Positions 7,588-14,213 of a DNA stretch of 15,176 nucleotides are shown here, in pieces. The notes beneath the pieces were generated by a model. The model worked only from the letters and a program-made list of their open reading frames with translations. It was not told the DNA's origin and ran no database searches. Origin of the DNA: an uncultured Bacilli bacterium (GTDB lineage: Bacteria > Bacillota_I > Bacilli_A > RF39 > UBA660); NCBI GenBank assembly GCA_934169415.1, contig CAKPNP010000028.1, positions 1 through 15,176 of the forward strand, in the 5' to 3' direction. The position numbers were made by a program, and so were the translations under genes. Every line of letters starts with the position of its first letter. Positions within the stretch are counted from its first letter, which is position 1.

Positions 7588-8361
7588 ATGAAATTTAATT
7601 ATGTGAATAGTAAAAAAATAATTGCTATATTATTAAGTAGTATAATTCTTACATCTTGCAGTAAAAATTACAAAGATATTAAAGATAATGAAACATTCAA
7701 TGAAAATAAAACTGAAATGAATTCAAGTGATGAAAATATTATAAGTAACACAACCAATACTCCTAGTGAAAATGTCACTATAGATAATATTACAGATAAT
7801 AATACTGATAGTACTCAAGATGATTTAAGTAGCACTAATGAAACTAACTACACTAACTCTGATTTAAAAGTAATCGATACATTAAGTAATTTAGAAAATG
7901 AAACTGATTCATTACTAGAAAGTGAAAATATAAGTGATAAATTAAAAGGTATTTTTATAACTATAGTTGATTTTATATTTTACGATTCAGAAATTGATGG
8001 AGTTAAATTTGATGATTTAACTCTTGAGGGTAAAGAAAAAGTTTTAAAAATTGCTTATAGTATAGATACTAAAATAGAAACTAAATTTCCTAACTATAAA
8101 GACACTATATCTGATAAAACTAAAGTAGCTTTTAATAAAGTAAGTGAAATTATTAAAATTGGAGCTAATAATATAAATGACTTTTCTAAAGATTTACTTG
8201 GTGATAATTACTATACATTAATAGAAGCTAAAGATGATTTAGTGTATTATACTAAAAATGCACTTGATTATTTAGGAAGTTTTTCAAGTAAAGCATTTAA
8301 TAGTGGAAAAGAATATATTAAAAATTGGTATGAAAATTTTAGACAAAAAAATCAAGATTAA
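7588..8361 (+). CDS. Unknown lipoprotein with an acidic Ser/Thr/Asn-rich linker
   Basis: I place the start at the ATG at 7588, which follows GAGGG (7579-7583), rather than an upstream in-frame ATG at 7549 that lies inside the preceding gene. This gives 257 residues with a lipoprotein signal: basic MKFNYVNSKK, a hydrophobic core, and lipobox LTSC with the lipidated Cys at 24. Residues about 30-105 are low complexity, rich in Asn, Thr, Ser, Asp and Glu, and probably a flexible wall-spanning spacer. Residues about 110-257 look helical (DKLKGIFITIVDFIFYDSEI onwards) and form the likely functional domain, of a family I do not recognise. It would be anchored to the outer face of the membrane. The stop codon lies in the loop of the terminator. 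Confidence 0.8.
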   Translation: MKFNYVNSKKIIAILLSSIILTSCSKNYKDIKDNETFNENKTEMNSSDENIISNTTNTPSENVTIDNITDNNTDSTQDDLSSTNETNYTNSDLKVIDTLSNLENETDSLLESENISDKLKGIFITIVDFIFYDSEIDGVKFDDLTLEGKEKVLKIAYSIDTKIETKFPNYKDTISDKTKVAFNKVSEIIKIGANNINDFSKDLLGDNYYTLIEAKDDLVYYTKNALDYLGSFSSKAFNSGKEYIKNWYENFRQKNQD

Positions 8362-8372
8362 ACTTGATTTTT
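8347..8372. terminator. Bidirectional intrinsic terminator between convergent genes
   Basis: AAAAATCAAG (8347-8356) pairs with CTTGATTTTT (8363-8372) across a 6-base loop. T runs follow on both strands. The stop codon of the lipoprotein gene (8359-8361) is in the loop, and the stop of the diguanylate cyclase gene (8374-8376) lies at the other edge, so one hairpin serves both. Confidence 0.75.
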
Positions 8373-8373
8373 T

Positions 8374-9096
8374 TTATAGTAAATTCTTAATTTCATCATA
8401 TAATGCAATATTATTTTTTCCATGTTTTTTAACATAGTATAAAGCTTTATCAGCTTTATTTATAACCTCTTTAATATTTTCAGATAAATTATATTCATAT
8501 ATTCCAATTGACATTGTTGAATTAATTAAAGATGCATTATAAAATTCAATAGATATTTTTTTAAGTTTTTCCTTTACCTTATCCATACTTGAATTTTTAA
8601 ATACAAATAAAAATTCTTCTCCACCAAATCTTCCAGCAAAGTCATTGGAATCTAAATTAGCATTTATAACATTACCAAGTATAGTAAGTACATAGTCCCC
8701 TTTTATATGGCCATAAGTGTCATTAACGCCTTTAAAATTATCTATATCTGATATTGCTATTATAGCCTTAGAATCTAATTTTTCTAAATAATTTTCTATC
8801 TCTCTTCTGTTAGGTAAATTAGTTAAAATATCTTTTTTTAAAAACGATAATTTTTTCTTTAAAAGATTAATTTCATCAATAAATGTTGTTATATCAAGAA
8901 ATTTAATAATTTCATATTCAATGTTATTTAAATTTATTATATTTTTTTCCATGCTATAAAAGTTATTCTTATATTCATATAAGTTATCATCTATTTTATT
9001 TTTAACTATTAAATCAAAATTTTCACTTTTTATTATATCGTATGGCGAAACAATAGCATATTCATTATTTTTTAAATACTTTATTATACTATCCAT
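8374..9096 (-). CDS. GGDEF-domain diguanylate cyclase
   Basis: The C-terminal half (about 88-240) of this 240-residue protein is a GGDEF domain that makes c-di-GMP from two GTP. It shows the usual entry motif LTNLPNRR (91-98), the metal-binding Asp in ISDIDNFK (D117 or D119), DTYGH (126-130), an intact active-site signature GGEEF (158-162) and KADKALYYVKKHGKN near the end. The allosteric I-site position reads DSND (149-152) instead of RxxD, so product inhibition may be absent. The N-terminal ~75 residues are short and could be a PAS-like sensor, followed by a short helix (75-90) that would connect to the catalytic domain. No membrane segment is seen. It starts 16 bases after the pduL stop with GAGGAGG as ribosome binding site, so it is the second gene of the pduL operon. 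Confidence 0.93.
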   Translation of the reverse strand: MDSIIKYLKNNEYAIVSPYDIIKSENFDLIVKNKIDDNLYEYKNNFYSMEKNIINLNNIEYEIIKFLDITTFIDEINLLKKKLSFLKKDILTNLPNRREIENYLEKLDSKAIIAISDIDNFKGVNDTYGHIKGDYVLTILGNVINANLDSNDFAGRFGGEEFLFVFKNSSMDKVKEKLKKISIEFYNASLINSTMSIGIYEYNLSENIKEVINKADKALYYVKKHGKNNIALYDEIKNLL

Positions 9097-9112
9097 ATTT
9101 CCTCCTCTAAAT

Positions 9113-9658
9113 TTATATAATGTCTAAAAAATCTCCATTTGATAGTAAAAAAGCATTAGCATCATCTGTATCAATATGTAATTCAAATACTGCTTCATCA
9201 CTTATTTTTAAATGTGCTTCAATTATACCTTTTTTTTCATTATCTATCTTAATTTTTACCGTATCAGGTAATTTATACACATCCTTTAATTCTTGTGTTA
9301 TATGTATATGTCTATCTGCTATTATACAGCCAGTTGTTTTAATACTGCCTTTTGGTCCTATTAGTGTTACAACTTCACTACCAAGTAGATTTCCAGAAGA
9401 TCTAACTGGTGGATTTATTCCTAATTTATAAGCATCCGTTTTAGATATTTCTATTTGATTATAACCTCTTGCAGGGCCTATAACTCTAACATGCTCTATA
9501 GTAGATTTATCAGTTTTAATAGTAACAAAATTCTTACTAGCATAATTATTCATCTGAGTTAAATTATGATCAATTACAAGTTCAGAACCAAATAATTTTA
9601 ATATTGAATCATGAGTTAAATGTACATGATGATTAGATACACCAACGCTAACTTTCAT
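9113..9658 (-). CDS. pduL: Phosphate propanoyltransferase/phosphotransacetylase, PduL type
   Basis: PduL-family enzymes interconvert acyl-CoA plus phosphate and acyl phosphate plus CoA, replacing or supplementing the unrelated Pta. Diagnostic motifs are all present: SNHHVHL (8-14) and DRHIHIT (115-121), which supply zinc-binding histidines, GPARGYNQIEIS (61-72), PVRSSGNLLGS (84-94) with the conserved Arg, and HIDTDDANA (161-169). I use the ATG at 9658 because GGAGG (9667-9663) lies just upstream; a longer frame reaching 9733 would run through the promoter. The 181-residue product lacks the N-terminal encapsulation peptide of microcompartment PduL, so it is probably cytosolic and acts on acetyl-CoA. 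With NifJ it gives pyruvate to acetyl phosphate, from which acetate kinase (not in the window) would yield ATP. Confidence 0.93.
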   Translation of the reverse strand: MKVSVGVSNHHVHLTHDSILKLFGSELVIDHNLTQMNNYASKNFVTIKTDKSTIEHVRVIGPARGYNQIEISKTDAYKLGINPPVRSSGNLLGSEVVTLIGPKGSIKTTGCIIADRHIHITQELKDVYKLPDTVKIKIDNEKKGIIEAHLKISDEAVFELHIDTDDANAFLLSNGDFLDII

Positions 9659-9694
9659 ATATCCTCCATTTATTATATACAAATACATTAATAA

Positions 9695-9723
9695 ATTATA
9701 CAACAAATGAATTGTTTTTTCAA
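9695..9723 (-). promoter_or_regulatory. Promoter of pduL and the diguanylate cyclase gene
   Basis: On the minus strand TTGAAA (9723-9718), a 17-base spacer and TATAAT (9700-9695) make a near-consensus vegetative promoter with a leader of about 30 bases. A small inverted repeat, AATTG-6-CAATT (9710-9725), overlaps the -35 and could be an operator, but it is short. Confidence 0.75.
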
Positions 9724-9751
9724 TTATTATCATATATTTTTTTACAAATAA

Positions 9752-9770
9752 TATAATTAATTTGAAAGGA
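9752..9770 (+). promoter_or_regulatory. Probable -10 and ribosome binding site of gerQ
   Basis: TATAAT (9752-9757) has no acceptable vegetative -35 at 16-18 bases, which would fit a sporulation sigma factor, though I cannot match a SigE or SigK consensus with confidence. The AAAGGA at 9765-9770 lies 9 bases before the TTG at 9780, which decides that start. Confidence 0.35.
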
Positions 9771-9779
9771 ATGATTACA

Positions 9780-10103
9780 TTGAATTATTATACACAAGGA
9801 TATACTAACCAAACTCCACCAGGGAATATTAGTTATACTCAAAACTTACCTCAAGAACAATCTTATATTGAAAACATATTAAGATTAAATAGAGGAAAAA
9901 AAGTTAGAGTTCATCAAACATTTCCAGATTCTGATAAATGGAGAGATATGGAATTTAAAGGTATAATAGAACAAGCAGGACGTGATCATATAATTTTAAG
10001 TGATCCAGAAAGTGGTGTTTTTGAAGTTTTATTAATGATTTACGTAGATTATATATCTTTTGATGAACCAATTAACTATAGTCCAGAATTTTATCCTAAT
10101 TAA
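9780..10103 (+). CDS. gerQ: Spore coat protein GerQ
   Basis: In Bacillus subtilis GerQ (YwdL) is a spore coat protein needed for nutrient germination and for placing the cortex hydrolase CwlJ; it is cross-linked by the transglutaminase Tgl. The family signatures are clear: QSYIENILRLNRGK (27-40), GIIEQAGRDHIILSDP (61-76) and YVDYISFDEPI (88-98). A Gln/Pro/Tyr-rich N-terminal tail (1-26) is shorter than in Bacillus. I choose TTG at 9780 (107 residues); the in-frame ATG at 9771 directly abuts the ribosome binding site and the TTG at 9762 precedes it. It is divergent from pduL and followed immediately by the lemA promoter. This gene is good evidence that the organism forms endospores. Confidence 0.92.
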   Translation: MNYYTQGYTNQTPPGNISYTQNLPQEQSYIENILRLNRGKKVRVHQTFPDSDKWRDMEFKGIIEQAGRDHIILSDPESGVFEVLLMIYVDYISFDEPINYSPEFYPN

Positions 10104-10132
10104 TTGAATTTTATATAAATTTTTGCTATAAT
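10104..10132 (+). promoter_or_regulatory. Promoter of lemA
   Basis: TTGAAT (10104-10109) begins at the base after the gerQ stop codon; a 17-base spacer leads to TATAAT (10127-10132) with the TG of an extended -10. The ribosome binding site AGGTGA (10139-10144) would lie at the predicted transcript start, leaving a leader of about 11 bases. Confidence 0.7.
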
Positions 10133-10149
10133 TTAAATAGGTGAATTAT

Positions 10150-10695
10150 ATGACAGTATTTTTAATAATTTTAATTATAGTAATCTTTATAGCTATATTA
10201 TGCACAGTAAATGTTTTGATATATAATAAATATCAAATATTAATAATAAAATCTAATGAAGCTGAAGCTAATATTGATACAAATTTAAGAAAAAGATTTG
10301 ACTTACTTAATAAATCAATTAATATAATTAAAGAAAATGTAGATTCAAATAAAGAAATCATGGAAGATTTAACAAAGCTTAAAAGTAAAAAAATATCAAA
10401 TTTTGATCTTGATAGAAAATTATATGATTCTTTAAATGAATTTGAATATTATAAAGAAAACTTTCCAAATCTTATGGATATAGATTCATTTAAAAAAATT
10501 AGTGAACAGTTAAAGGATTCTGAATATGAAATAATAGCACTTAGAAAATTTTATAATGATTCAATTACTGAATACAATATTTTAATAAGAAAATTTCCGT
10601 CTAATATAGTTGGTAAAATATTAAAATATAAAGAAAAAAATTATTATGATGGCAAAAATTTAAACGACGATATTATAAATGATTTTAAAATATAA
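10150..10695 (+). CDS. LemA family membrane-anchored protein
   Basis: LemA proteins are membrane-anchored helical proteins found across bacteria, of unresolved function. The first ~25 residues form one transmembrane segment followed by YNKYQ. Then come family landmarks in order: EAEANIDTNLRKRFDLLNKSI (38-58), YKENFPNLMDI, LKDSEYEIIALRKFYNDSITEYN and the closing FPSNIVG. The 181-residue length fits the family. I start at ATG 10150, 5 bases after AGGTGA (10139-10144); an upstream in-frame GTG at 10141 lies inside that ribosome binding site. It has its own promoter directly after gerQ, and its stop codon overlaps a bidirectional terminator shared with divIC. Confidence 0.88.
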   Translation: MTVFLIILIIVIFIAILCTVNVLIYNKYQILIIKSNEAEANIDTNLRKRFDLLNKSINIIKENVDSNKEIMEDLTKLKSKKISNFDLDRKLYDSLNEFEYYKENFPNLMDIDSFKKISEQLKDSEYEIIALRKFYNDSITEYNILIRKFPSNIVGKILKYKEKNYYDGKNLNDDIINDFKI

Positions 10696-10724
10696 ACACA
10701 TCAATCTTGATGTGTTTTTCGTTT
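10694..10724. terminator. Bidirectional intrinsic terminator between lemA and divIC
   Basis: AAACACATCAA (10694-10704) and TTGATGTGTTT (10707-10717) are perfectly complementary, with T-rich tails on both strands. The lemA stop (10693-10695) and the divIC stop (10701-10703) both fall in the hairpin, so the last codons of divIC encode part of the terminator. Confidence 0.85.
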
Positions 10725-11114
10725 TTTTAAAAATATAACTGATAAAAATAATCCTATTATAAGTAATATAATTACATAAACTTCATTATTCGATTTTGTA
10801 TCAGTTTCTTTTTTTTCTTCATTTGAATTTATTTTAATTATATATTCTCCATCTTTAGAATATAAAAAGTATTCTTTTGCATATCTTGCAATATAATCAG
10901 GATCATTTAATTTTGTTATAGTATTTTTTAAATTGACCTTTTCTTTTTGTAAATTAACTAGTTCCTGATTTAAAGTCTTTTCTTCCTTATTTAATTTACT
11001 AAATCCTATTACATAAGAAGATAAAGTTATACAAAAATAGACTATTATAAAAAGTGATGGAAGTCCAAATAATAATAATCTACGTTTTGATTTCTTTGTT
11101 ACTTTTCTTTTCAT
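10701..11114 (-). CDS. divIC: Septum formation protein DivIC (FtsB-like), with an extra C-terminal membrane segment
   Basis: DivIC pairs with FtsL and DivIB in the divisome that activates septal cell wall synthesis. The 137-residue product has a basic cytoplasmic tail (KRKVTKKSKRR), a transmembrane segment at about 13-33, a coiled coil at about 38-70, and the family motif DPDYIARYAKEYF (71-83). Unlike typical DivIC it has a further hydrophobic segment at about 112-129 followed by a basic end (KKRKTHQD), which would return the C-terminus to the cytoplasm. The order yabP-yabQ-divIC is the same as in Bacillus subtilis and supports the call over other coiled-coil proteins. It starts 26 bases after yabQ with GGAGG as ribosome binding site and is the last gene of the operon. 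Confidence 0.9.
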   Translation of the reverse strand: MKRKVTKKSKRRLLLFGLPSLFIIVYFCITLSSYVIGFSKLNKEEKTLNQELVNLQKEKVNLKNTITKLNDPDYIARYAKEYFLYSKDGEYIIKINSNEEKKETDTKSNNEVYVIILLIIGLFLSVIFLKKRKTHQD

Positions 11115-11140
11115 AATATCTATCCTCCAAAAGGATTATA

Positions 11141-11434
11141 TCATTTTTTTTTAAATTTTACAATTCTTTTCATAATAGTCGATATATAATTTTCTACAAA
11201 AAATCCAACTATAAAAACTATTAAAAAATGCGGATGTATAATTGCATTATTAAGTTTTAACAGTATTAAAAAATATAATAAAGCATTTAAAAATACGATT
11301 AAAAAGGAAAATATAATTTTAATGAATTTATTTTTATTTAATATTATTTTTTTTGATATATCAATCATAAAGGAAAAATAAATACCAAATAAAAAAGAAA
11401 ATAGCAATGTTATAATTTGAAGTTTTAGCCTCAT
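11141..11434 (-). CDS. yabQ: Spore cortex biosynthesis protein YabQ
   Basis: YabQ is an integral membrane protein required for spore cortex formation, produced in the mother cell in Bacillus subtilis. This copy is short (97 residues, about half the Bacillus protein) and is mostly membrane segments: about 8-25, 38-58 and 66-85, ending in a basic tail (KRIVKFKKK). Sequence similarity is weak to the eye, as is usual for this family; the call rests on topology and on its place between yabP and divIC. Its ATG overlaps the yabP TGA stop (ATGA, 11434-11431), implying translational coupling. Confidence 0.85.
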   Translation of the reverse strand: MRLKLQIITLLFSFLFGIYFSFMIDISKKIILNKNKFIKIIFSFLIVFLNALLYFLILLKLNNAIIHPHFLIVFIVGFFVENYISTIMKRIVKFKKK

Positions 11435-11712
11435 TTAAATAATTTACTAAATACCCCTTCATCTTTTTTAGATAAATCTGTATAACTTATACTATTTACA
11501 ACGCCCTTAATAGATACACTTCCTTGAAATGTATCTAGTTTTATTATTTCAAGTTCACTACCCTTTATTACTATATTTCCCATTGTAGATTCTAATAAAA
11601 ATTCCTCTTTATCAAAACTATCAATTTTTTTAATACCTGTTATAACAATATTTTTTCTTTCTGTAATAGTAATATTATGATTAAAATTAGAAAGTGATTC
11701 TACCTTGTCCAT
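11431..11712 (-). CDS. yabP: Sporulation protein YabP
   Basis: YabP is a small sporulation protein of the YabP/YqfC family, needed for normal spore formation and made in the mother cell under SigE in Bacillus subtilis. The 93 residues match the family along their length: HNITITERKNIVITGI, the hallmark SFDKEEFLLESTMGNIVIKG, then LDTFQGSVSIKGVVNSISY and the ending GVFSKLFK. The start follows GAGGAGG (11724-11718). It lies 37 bases after ylbL and overlaps yabQ by four bases. TGA is its stop, which argues that this organism does not read TGA as tryptophan. Confidence 0.93.
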   Translation of the reverse strand: MDKVESLSNFNHNITITERKNIVITGIKKIDSFDKEEFLLESTMGNIVIKGSELEIIKLDTFQGSVSIKGVVNSISYTDLSKKDEGVFSKLFK

Positions 11713-11730
11713 ATATTCCTCCTCTAATAA

Positions 11731-11738
11731 AATATATG
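11731..11738 (-). promoter_or_regulatory. Possible SigE-type -10 box before yabP
   Basis: CATATATT on the minus strand fits the sporulation SigE -10 pattern CATAcAnT except at one position and lies 18 bases before the yabP start. The matching -35, over the end of ylbL, is poor (GTAATAAT). It is offered because yabP is a SigE gene in Bacillus; chance occurrence is quite possible in such AT-rich DNA. Confidence 0.25.
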
Positions 11739-11749
11739 AACTTTTAGTA

Positions 11750-12697
11750 TTAATTATTACTTAAATAATTGATTACATCATCGATATTATCTACACTTAC
11801 TAAATTTATATTTAAATTATTGTTAACAACTGTATCATACGCTTCTAAATAATTATCACGAGGTAAGAAAAATACGTCGACATTCTCTTTAGAAGCAGCC
11901 AAAATTTTATATTTAATACCACCAATTACTCCTATATTACCACTACTATCTATAGTACCCGTTCCTGCTATTTTCTTTCCATTTGTAATATCTTCAGACA
12001 AATAATTATATATAGCTAAACTCATCATAGCTCCACCTGAGGGACCCATTTCGTGCTTACTAAAATTAAATTTTATATCAACACTACTATTTATATCAAA
12101 TAATTCACTAATAGTTATTCCTATAATATTATTATTTTTAGTAGCAGTTCTAATATATCTTTTATTATTATTAACAACTTCTATATTAAATGTATCATAT
12201 TCTTTTATTATATTTAAAAGTTCTTCTTTTGAATTTACTACCTCATTATTTACCTTATATATAATATCTCCAACTTCTAATGTAGTATCACTATCACTTG
12301 ATACATAAGTTACAACAACTCTTTTATTTTCTATTTTATATTCAATATTTGCTCTATCAAGAGCTACTAATAGTGCATTAGATGTTGATTCAGTTAATAA
12401 TATTTCATTTCTATAATCACTATTATCCCCTTTTGTTTCTTTTTGTATATCAAAATTCTTATTAAATAGTGAATATATAAGCATAGGAATAGAACCCTTA
12501 TATTCAGACACATAAGCAAGACTAATACTACCACTAAGATTATTTTTATCTTGAATACTTATTTTATCATTAACATTTAATAGACCACCTGGTGCATCTA
12601 TATAATATGGCAAATCTATAAAGCAAATTAAAAATAGCATTAATAGTATAAAAAATTTAATATTTTTAGTTAAAAATTTATATAATTTAGTAATCAC
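11750..12697 (-). CDS. ylbL: YlbL family membrane-anchored PDZ-Lon serine protease
   Basis: YlbL-family proteins are membrane-anchored, outward-facing serine proteases combining a PDZ domain with a Lon (S16) proteolytic domain; in Bacillus subtilis YlbL has been linked to cell division control after DNA damage. The 315-residue product has a transmembrane segment at about 13-28, the family motif YYIDAPGGLLNV (31-42), a PDZ domain at about 100-190 (LEVGDIIYKVNNEVV) and the Lon domain with catalytic Ser220 in GPSGGAMMSLA and Lys262 in IGGIKYKILAA, both intact. It starts with GTG at 12697 after GAGGTGAT. It is divergent from ylbJ, its neighbour in Bacillus too, and heads the ylbL-yabP-yabQ-divIC gene string. 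Confidence 0.93.
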   Translation of the reverse strand: MITKLYKFLTKNIKFFILLMLFLICFIDLPYYIDAPGGLLNVNDKISIQDKNNLSGSISLAYVSEYKGSIPMLIYSLFNKNFDIQKETKGDNSDYRNEILLTESTSNALLVALDRANIEYKIENKRVVVTYVSSDSDTTLEVGDIIYKVNNEVVNSKEELLNIIKEYDTFNIEVVNNNKRYIRTATKNNNIIGITISELFDINSSVDIKFNFSKHEMGPSGGAMMSLAIYNYLSEDITNGKKIAGTGTIDSSGNIGVIGGIKYKILAASKENVDVFFLPRDNYLEAYDTVVNNNLNINLVSVDNIDDVINYLSNN

Positions 12698-12710
12698 TTT
12701 ATCACCTCAC

Positions 12711-12724
12711 TTAATTATAATTAA
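12711..12724. promoter_or_regulatory. Palindromic overlapping -10 boxes of ylbL and ylbJ
   Basis: TTAATTATAATTAA is a perfect 14-bp palindrome. It gives TATAAT on both strands (12716-12721 plus, 12719-12714 minus), so divergent -10 boxes overlap by four bases. Each lies 16-17 bases before its start codon. A protein-binding operator is an alternative reading. Confidence 0.45.
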
Positions 12725-12738
12725 AAAGGAAAATGTTT

Positions 12739-13701
12739 ATGATGAAAAAAATTGAAAGTATTTTAATAATGGTAGTACTTATTTTTTGTGGATATGAAAT
12801 ATTAAGTGAATCAGAAACTATTATGTCTTCTGTATCATACTCTTTTAATATATGGATAACAAATATATTTCCATCATTATTTCCATTTTTTGTATTATCT
12901 GAAATTCTAATAAATTATGGTTTTGTAGAATTAATAAGTGAACTATTTAAACCATTATTTGAAAAACTATTTAAAATTAATGGAAATGCAGCTTTTATAC
13001 TTATAATGAGTATGTTATCAGGAAGTCCGAGTTGTAGTAAGTATACTAAAGAATTATACTTAAGTGGAAAAATAAGTCTAGAAGAAGCCGATAAAATTTT
13101 AATGTTTACACATTTTTCAAATCCATTATTTATTTTAGGAACTATTTCAGTAAGCTTTTTACATGATAAACATTTAGGTTTGTTAGTCTTAATATCACAT
13201 TATGTAGCTAATATTATAATTGGTATTTTATTTAGAAATTATAATAAAAGTAATATAACAAAAACTAAATTTTCAATTAAAAATGCATTATCTAAGATGC
13301 ATTATAAAAGAATAAATAATAATAAAAAATTTGGTTCTATTATCACTAGTGCACTTATAAATAGTATAAATACATTACTATTAATACTTGGAGTTGTAAC
13401 TACTTTTTTAATTATAACTACTATTATAGATAATAATTTCCACCCTAGTTTATATAGCAAAACAGTAATAAGTGGTATTTTAGAAATGACACAAGGCTTA
13501 AAACACGTTAGTTTACTTAATATTTCTAATTATTATAAAGCATTATTTATAACAGCGATTATATCTTTTGGTGGTTTATCTGTTCATACACAAGTAATAA
13601 GTATTATAAGTGAAACAAAAATTAAATACACACCATTTTTAATAGGAAGAATATTACAAGCTTTAATAGCATCAATTATACTAAGTATTATAGCCCTTTA
13701 A
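12739..13701 (+). CDS. ylbJ: Sporulation integral membrane protein YlbJ
   Basis: YlbJ is a polytopic membrane protein with nucleoside-recognition (Gate-like) segments, needed in Bacillus subtilis for normal, heat-resistant spores and expressed under SigE; the transported substrate is not established. This copy has 320 residues, shorter than the ~400 of Bacillus. It shows the conserved features WITNIFPSLFPFFVLSEILI, the loop LSGSPSCSKYTKELYLSGKI, and FSNPLFILGTI, with about seven or eight hydrophobic segments. Three in-frame ATGs occur; I take 12739 because AAGGA (12726-12730) is 8 bases away, whereas the ATG at 12733 is too close. Its 3' end overlaps the convergent prepilin gene by 14 bases and I see no terminator there. 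Confidence 0.9.
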   Translation: MMKKIESILIMVVLIFCGYEILSESETIMSSVSYSFNIWITNIFPSLFPFFVLSEILINYGFVELISELFKPLFEKLFKINGNAAFILIMSMLSGSPSCSKYTKELYLSGKISLEEADKILMFTHFSNPLFILGTISVSFLHDKHLGLLVLISHYVANIIIGILFRNYNKSNITKTKFSIKNALSKMHYKRINNNKKFGSIITSALINSINTLLLILGVVTTFLIITTIIDNNFHPSLYSKTVISGILEMTQGLKHVSLLNISNYYKALFITAIISFGGLSVHTQVISIISETKIKYTPFLIGRILQALIASIILSIIAL

Positions 13702-14191
13702 AATATTCATCAATATTAGAAGAGTTAGTATTAAATTGATATACAATGTTTATATCAAAATTATAATCAATACTACTTTTTATAGGAATTCTAATATTTA
13801 ATATAGCATTATTTACATTTTCTTGTAATGTTGGACCATAAATTATATCTAAATTTATACCTTCAACTGTTGCATTAGGTATTAAGGTTGTATAAGATGC
13901 AAAAGTAATTTTGTTATCCTTAACTTCTAATTTTTCCTTTGTAGCATCACTATAAATAAAATTATAACAATTATCACCACACTTAGATAAATCAACTAAA
14001 TTTTTATTTAATAAACTTTTATTTATTTGATTACTAATTATTGATTGTTTATTTAATATATTTGTTTTTAATGCATTATTATTATATATTTTTGTTAAGT
14101 TAACAATTATTTGTACTAAAAAAACTACTATTATCATTGCTAGTGTAAAAGTTACTATTAATTCAACTAAAGTCATCCCTTTTTTATTCAT
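13688..14191 (-). CDS. Type IV prepilin-like (pseudopilin) protein
   Basis: The 167-residue protein begins with a class III prepilin signal: MNKKG, cleaved after Gly5, then MTLVELIVTFTLAMIIVVFLVQIIV with the conserved Glu10 (fifth residue of the mature protein). A prepilin peptidase would process it, and it would enter a type IV pilus, competence (ComG) or type II secretion-like filament. The globular part is not recognisable; it has a Cys pair (CGDNC) suggesting a disulfide, and ends in beta strands. The start has GAAGGT as ribosome binding site, and TTGCTA/TATAAT lies upstream. It follows, after a terminator, a surface protein gene on the same strand. A minor pseudopilin of the ComGF/PulJ type is a possibility. 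Confidence 0.87.
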   Translation of the reverse strand: MNKKGMTLVELIVTFTLAMIIVVFLVQIIVNLTKIYNNNALKTNILNKQSIISNQINKSLLNKNLVDLSKCGDNCYNFIYSDATKEKLEVKDNKITFASYTTLIPNATVEGINLDIIYGPTLQENVNNAILNIRIPIKSSIDYNFDINIVYQFNTNSSNIDEYFKGL

Positions 14192-14213
14192 AATCTACCT
14201 TCTATCTAAATAA

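Noticed and set aside
9120..9431. Plus-strand 103-codon open frame
   Set aside because: Fully antisense to pduL, whose motifs are intact; the cysteine- and serine-rich translation looks like a reverse-strand artefact.
9659..9733. Longer N-terminus for PduL
   Set aside because: The extension would be translated from the promoter region; the ATG at 9658 has a GGAGG and begins exactly where PduL homology begins.
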